In this document: positions 6,776-9,871 of the stretch, piece after piece
How positions within the stretch are numbered: position 1 is the first letter of the stretch
Layout: every line of letters begins with the position of its first letter
Source of the DNA: Rhodobacter sp.
Lineage (GTDB): Bacteria; Pseudomonadota; Alphaproteobacteria; Rhodobacterales; Rhodobacteraceae
NCBI GenBank assembly: GCA_003536295.1
Contig: DPZQ01000099.1
Coordinates: forward strand, 1-9,871
Direction of reading: 5' to 3'
DNA: 9,871 nt
The notes under the pieces: generated by a model
What the model saw: only the letters and a program-made list of their open reading frames with translations
Told to the model about the DNA's origin: nothing
The model's database searches: none
Program-made: the position numbers and the translations under genes

Positions 6776-6919
6776 TGCATGTCCTTTCAGGGGCAGTGCA
6801 GGGCGTGGGCTTGGTCGAAGTTTGTCATAGAATATTGACGAAAGCCCCGCGCGGCAATAGGAGACGGGAAAGCAATGGCACACGCTATTGAAAAACGTTT
6901 ATAATTAAGGAATGCGGTG

Positions 6920-8500
6920 ATGACAAATCTGCGTGATGCTGCGATGACATCGAAAGCTTGGCCATTTGAAGAGGCCCGCCGCATAAAGGACCGCTACGCT
7001 AAGAAAGACCCCGAAAAAGGCCATGTGTTGTTTGAAACAGGCTATGGCCCGTCCGGCTTGCCGCATATTGGTACTTTTGGCGAGGTGGCGCGCACAACTA
7101 TGATCCGCCGTGCGTTTGAGTTGATCTCTGACATTCCAACACGCCTTATCTGTTTTTCTGATGATCTAGACGGTATGCGCAAAGTGCCTGACAATGTGCC
7201 CAATGGAGCGATGCTGCACGAGAATTTGCAACAACCCCTGACGTCTGTACCCGATCCATTTGGGGAATACCCAAGTTTTGGTGATCATAATAATGCGGTG
7301 TTGCGCCGGTTTTTGGATACGTTTGGCTTTGAGTATGAATTCTTTTCAGCCACAAGTTTTTATAAATCGGGCCGCTTTGACGAAACATTATGCCGAGCCG
7401 CTGATCGCTATGACGACATTATGGCAATTATGCTAGCCTCACTGCGCGAAGAACGTCAGCAAAGCTACTCTTGTTTTTTACCAATCAGCCCGCTGTCAGG
7501 GCGAATTCTTTATGTGCCGATCAAAGAGGTAAATAACAAAGATTACACGATTACTTTTGAGGGCGAAGACGGGCACGATTGCACTTTGCCCATCACGGGA
7601 GGTAATGTGAAATTGCAATGGAAGCCCGATTTTGGTGCGCGCTGGGCGGCGTTGGATGTTGATTTCGAAATGTATGGCAAAGATCATTCAACCAACACGC
7701 CCATCTATGACGGCATTTGCAAAGTGTTAGGCGGACGGGCACCTGAGCATATGACATATGAGCTTTTCTTAGATGAGGCAGGGCAGAAAATCTCAAAATC
7801 GAAGGGCAACGGGCTGACGATTGATGAGTGGCTTACCTATGCTGCGACCGAAAGTTTGTCTTACTTTATGTATCAAAAACCTAAGACCGCTAAACGCATG
7901 CATTTTGACGTTATTCCAAAAGCGGTTGATGAATATCACCAGCAATTGCGTGCTTATGCGGGGCAAGATCCTGCTGGGCAAGTGAACAATCCGGTATGGC
8001 ATATTCACTCCGGCAAGCCGCCTATGTCGAAAATGGTGGTGCCTTTTTCGATGTTGCTAAATCTCGCCTCGGTTGCTGGTGCGAAGGATAAGTCTGGGCT
8101 ATGGGGTTTTATTCGTCGCTATGCGCCCGATGCGTCGCCTGAAACGCACCCCGACCTCGATGCTGCCGCAGGCTTCGCCTTGCGTTATTTCGAAGATTTT
8201 GTGGCCCCAACACGACAATTTCGCGCGGCTTCGGGCACTGAGGCGGTAGCCTTGCGCGATTTGCAAGATCGTTTACGCGGTTGGCGTGAAGGAATGGATG
8301 CAGACGCCTTACAAACGATGGTGTTTGCAGTTGGCACTGAACATGGGTTTGACCCGCTTCGCGCATGGTTTGGTGCCTTGTATGAGGTGTTGCTAGGCGC
8401 AACCCAGGGCCCTCGTTTTGGCGGCTTCATCGCCCTTTACGGGATTGCGGAAACTATCGATTTGATCACGCGTGCGTTGCAGGGCGATTTAGTCAAATAA
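6920..8500 (+). CDS. lysK: Lysyl-tRNA synthetase, class I
   Basis: Attaches lysine to tRNA-Lys in the cytoplasm using a Rossmann-fold class I catalytic domain, the archaeal-type enzyme that alphaproteobacteria use in place of class II LysS. Seen in 526 residues: FETGYGPSGLPHIGTFGEVART (38-59), with the HIGH motif as H49-I-G-T52; LICFSDDLDGMRKVP (76-90), typical of the family's active site; and QKISKSKGNGLT (289-300), the KMSKS loop with Ile for Met. The C-terminal part is helical, as expected for anticodon binding. The length agrees with family members (about 520-530). ATG 6920 is chosen because AAGGA (6907-6911) lies eight bases upstream; GTG 6917 directly precedes it and is less likely. No class II lysS is seen here, and no clear terminator follows, so read-through into the next gene is plausible. 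Confidence 0.97.
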   Translation: MTNLRDAAMTSKAWPFEEARRIKDRYAKKDPEKGHVLFETGYGPSGLPHIGTFGEVARTTMIRRAFELISDIPTRLICFSDDLDGMRKVPDNVPNGAMLHENLQQPLTSVPDPFGEYPSFGDHNNAVLRRFLDTFGFEYEFFSATSFYKSGRFDETLCRAADRYDDIMAIMLASLREERQQSYSCFLPISPLSGRILYVPIKEVNNKDYTITFEGEDGHDCTLPITGGNVKLQWKPDFGARWAALDVDFEMYGKDHSTNTPIYDGICKVLGGRAPEHMTYELFLDEAGQKISKSKGNGLTIDEWLTYAATESLSYFMYQKPKTAKRMHFDVIPKAVDEYHQQLRAYAGQDPAGQVNNPVWHIHSGKPPMSKMVVPFSMLLNLASVAGAKDKSGLWGFIRRYAPDASPETHPDLDAAAGFALRYFEDFVAPTRQFRAASGTEAVALRDLQDRLRGWREGMDADALQTMVFAVGTEHGFDPLRAWFGALYEVLLGATQGPRFGGFIALYGIAETIDLITRALQGDLVK

Positions 8501-8518
8501 GGTTTTATTCAGAAAGGC

Positions 8519-8546
8519 TTGACGTAAGGACGCATCGGCCTATCCT
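8519..8546 (+). promoter_or_regulatory. Candidate promoter for the DUF4864 gene
   Basis: TTGACG (8519-8524, five of six to consensus) and TATCCT (8541-8546, four of six) are separated by 16 bases. Transcription would start near 8553. The RNA would then begin just at the ribosome-binding site AAAGGA and would lack the upstream arm of the long hairpin described below. Confidence 0.45.
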
Positions 8547-8572
8547 TTAAAAAAAGGAATAGGTCGATGCGT
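8530..8572 (+). promoter_or_regulatory. 19-bp stem covering the Shine-Dalgarno and AUG of the DUF4864 gene
   Basis: The upstream arm, 8530-8548, pairs with 8553-8572 around an AAAA loop. There are nineteen pairs, with one G-U (8538-8564) and one bulged A (8558 or 8559). The downstream arm contains AAAGGA (8553-8558) and the ATG (8567-8569), so a transcript reading through from lysK would have both buried. T-rich sequence follows (TTTACTTGTTTTT), so partial intrinsic termination of lysK is an alternative role. Confidence 0.6.
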
Positions 8573-8977
8573 TTACTTGTTTTTGCTCTTTTTTTGACTT
8601 TTGGTCTTAACTGCGGTGCGCTGGCGCAAGGCCCGCGCGAAGTTGCTTTTGCAACTGTGATAGGGGGGCAATTGACAGCCTTTGAGCAACGAGACCTTGT
8701 CTCGGCATTTTCCTATGCCGCGCCAACAATTCAAAATATGTTCGGCGCGCCAGTGCGATTTGGTGCGATGGTGGCAAGTGGTTATCCAATGATTTGGAAT
8801 GCCGATTATAGTGAAATGCTTGATGTGATTGAGCGTAACGGCGAAATTTGGCAAGAAGTGATGATCACCGCTAAGGATGCGGGCATTCATTTACTTGCCT
8901 ACCGCATGATTGAAACCGATCAGGGCTGGAAAATTGCCGCCGTTCAAATCATCAAAGCTTTGGGCATAGGCACATAA
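8567..8977 (+). CDS. Secreted DUF4864-family protein
   Basis: A 136-residue protein with an N-terminal signal peptide (MRLLVFALFLTFGLNCGALA), probable signal-peptidase I cleavage after A20, and a mature part expected in the periplasm. The body matches the DUF4864 pattern as I remember it: IGGQLTAFEQRDLVSAFSYA (32-51), IQNMFGAPVRFGAMVASGYP (55-74) and a final GWKIAAVQIIK (120-130). The overall shape resembles the NTF2/SnoaL-like alpha+beta barrel of related domains, but no catalytic residue is evident and the function is unknown. C16 is not in a lipobox. The ATG at 8567 has AAAGGA eight bases upstream and is the only start giving the signal peptide. It lies 66 bases behind lysK with its own candidate promoter. 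Its start region is inside a strong hairpin, the most distinctive thing about it. Confidence 0.85.
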   Translation: MRLLVFALFLTFGLNCGALAQGPREVAFATVIGGQLTAFEQRDLVSAFSYAAPTIQNMFGAPVRFGAMVASGYPMIWNADYSEMLDVIERNGEIWQEVMITAKDAGIHLLAYRMIETDQGWKIAAVQIIKALGIGT

Positions 8978-9229
8978 GGTTTGGGTCTATTGGCATCCAT
9001 CCCAAAGCAATTAAGATCTGACGCTAGCTTGTCGCATATCTACAGAAAATGCGAGTAATGCTCCGCATTGCCGAGAAAAACAAAGGGCAGGAATAATGAT
9101 GGTGTCGCTCCGAATTTGGCGGTTGCTTATACGGCCTTTTTCTAGGAAAGGTATTTCCTTTTGCCAAATAATAGGCTCTCGACTAGCCTTGCCCGCTGAT
9201 ATTATTTGTAGAGACGGAGATCAATAATT
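8978..9229. other. Convergent intergenic stretch with two weak hairpins
   Basis: Between the DUF4864 and permease stop codons there are two short inverted repeats. AATGCG (9048-9053) / CGCATT (9064-9069) is followed on the minus strand by TTC. AGGAAA (9144-9149) / TTTCCT (9154-9159) is followed by TTT on the plus strand. Either might help end the converging transcripts, but neither has a proper T-run. One very short frame (9096-9227) is described separately. Confidence 0.35.
9096..9227 (+). CDS. Possible 43-codon small ORF, weakly supported
   Basis: ATG ATG at 9096 and 9099 follows AGGA (9089-9092), three to six bases away, and opens a frame of 43 codons ending at TAA 9225-9227, just before the converging permease stop. 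The peptide begins MVSLRIWRLLIRPF and is basic and partly hydrophobic. Its codons (several ATA, CGA, CTA, AGA) are unlike those of the neighbouring genes, and I recognise no family. The ribosome-binding site is the only positive evidence, so this may be noise. Confidence 0.18.
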   Translation: MMVSLRIWRLLIRPFSRKGISFCQIIGSRLALPADIICRDGDQ

Positions 9230-9871
9230 TTAACTGCGAATGCGCCAGCCTGTTTTGAAAATCCACCAAATGAAGGCCAAGCATGCCAATGTGAAAAGGC
9301 TGATTGCGCCTAGGCTTACGCCAATCGCCACATCTGCTTGCCCAAAAAACGCCCAACGAAACCCAGATATTAGATAGACGACAGGATTAAACATGGTCAC
9401 GGTTTGCCAAGTCGGCGGCAACATTGAGATCGAATAGAACGAGCCTCCTAGGAACACCAAAGGCGTCACGATCAACATTGGTACCAGGTTCAACTGTTCA
9501 AAATTGCCTGCCCAAATTCCAATGATAAAGCCTAAAAGCGAGAAGGACAGGCATGTCAAAAGCAAAAAACACATCATCGCAATGGGATGTTGAATATCGA
9601 GATCCACAAAAAGATAGGCAGTTCCAAGAATGACCAGGCCGATAAACAGGCTCTTGGTCGCCGCGGCGCCTACATAACCGATGACAATCTCAAGGAAATT
9701 CACCGGCGCTGACAGCAGTTCATAAATAGTCCCAATGAATTTTGGAAAATAAATCCCGAAACTGGCATTGGAGATAGACTGTGTCATGACCGAGAGCATG
9801 ATCAAGCCCGGCACAATAAAAGCGCCATAGGCCACACCATCCACCGCCTCCATTCGGCTGCCAATGGCGGT
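9230..9871 (-). CDS. ABC-2 type transporter permease (5' end cut by window edge)
   Basis: The inner-membrane subunit of an exporter that works with a separate ATPase, related to the YadH and NodJ type of permease. Seen: 213 codons with the start beyond the right edge; the frame stays open through TAIGSR to 9871, so the ATG at 9853 is internal. AYGAFIVPGLIML, NFLEIVIGYVGAAATKSLF, LGGSFYSISMLPPTWQ and FNPVVYLISGFRWAF are hallmarks of the ABC-2 fold, with about five hydrophobic membrane segments visible. Family members have about 250-260 residues, so roughly 40 N-terminal residues and the first membrane helix are missing. The ATPase partner, often just upstream (here to the right, outside the window), would settle the substrate, which cannot be told from the permease. 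Confidence 0.92.
   Translation of the reverse strand, partial: TAIGSRMEAVDGVAYGAFIVPGLIMLSVMTQSISNASFGIYFPKFIGTIYELLSAPVNFLEIVIGYVGAAATKSLFIGLVILGTAYLFVDLDIQHPIAMMCFLLLTCLSFSLLGFIIGIWAGNFEQLNLVPMLIVTPLVFLGGSFYSISMLPPTWQTVTMFNPVVYLISGFRWAFFGQADVAIGVSLGAISLFTLACLAFIWWIFKTGWRIRS

Noticed and set aside
6876..6890. Sigma-54-like TGGCAC...TTG upstream of lysK
   Set aside because: The GG is followed after ten bases by TG rather than the required GC, and a sigma-54 promoter for a tRNA synthetase would be unusual.
8603..8626. Lipoprotein signal at C16 of the DUF4864 protein
   Set aside because: The residues before the Cys (G-L-N) do not form a lipobox; ALA at 18-20 fits ordinary signal-peptidase I cleavage.
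9144..9163. Plus-strand terminator for the DUF4864 gene
   Set aside because: The stem is only six A/T-rich pairs with three Ts after it and lies about 170 bases past the stop codon; too weak to call.

Overview
The window looks like a chromosomal segment of a marine alphaproteobacterium, most likely the Roseobacter group (Rhodobacteraceae) and, by eye, with lower GC than most of its members. This rests on a class I (archaeal-type) lysyl-tRNA synthetase, an alphaproteobacterial long-form PhnA/YjdM protein, a DUF4864 protein, a TerB-like protein divergent from lysK, and a choline-sulfatase that closely follows the BetC family. There is no phage, insertion sequence, CRISPR array, tRNA or rRNA that I can support.

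Layout. Positions 1-2279 (minus) hold a two-gene unit: a class II aldolase-like protein followed 46 nt later by choline-sulfatase betC, which runs off the left edge only a few residues before its expected end. Positions 2377-2644 (minus) hold a cold-shock protein gene with a textbook terminator capped by a UUCG tetraloop and a long, partly structured leader. Divergent from it (2924-3445, plus) is a phnA/yjdM gene cut by one in-frame TAG, with both halves otherwise intact. Positions 3594-5249 (minus) encode the translation factor EttA with its own terminator. Divergent from it is nadD (5352-5966, plus). A 386-base stretch without a recognisable gene follows. Then comes a divergent pair, a TerB-family protein (minus) and lysK (plus). 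Behind lysK is a small secreted DUF4864 protein. The right edge carries an incomplete ABC-2 transporter permease (minus).

Function. The left unit releases choline and sulfate from choline-O-sulfate, a compatible solute and sulfur/carbon source in the sea. The middle is mostly housekeeping: cold-shock RNA binding, ribosome energy sensing, NAD synthesis and tRNA charging. The genes do not form one pathway.

The least ordinary signals are: (1) the single amber codon splitting phnA; (2) a 19-bp imperfect stem upstream of the DUF4864 gene that buries its Shine-Dalgarno and AUG on read-through RNA, while a promoter inside the upstream arm would make RNA without that arm; (3) loss of the canonical catalytic Glu in the aldolase-like protein; and (4) a small hairpin between the only visible Shine-Dalgarno and the AUG of betC. 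None amounts to a clearly new multi-gene system.
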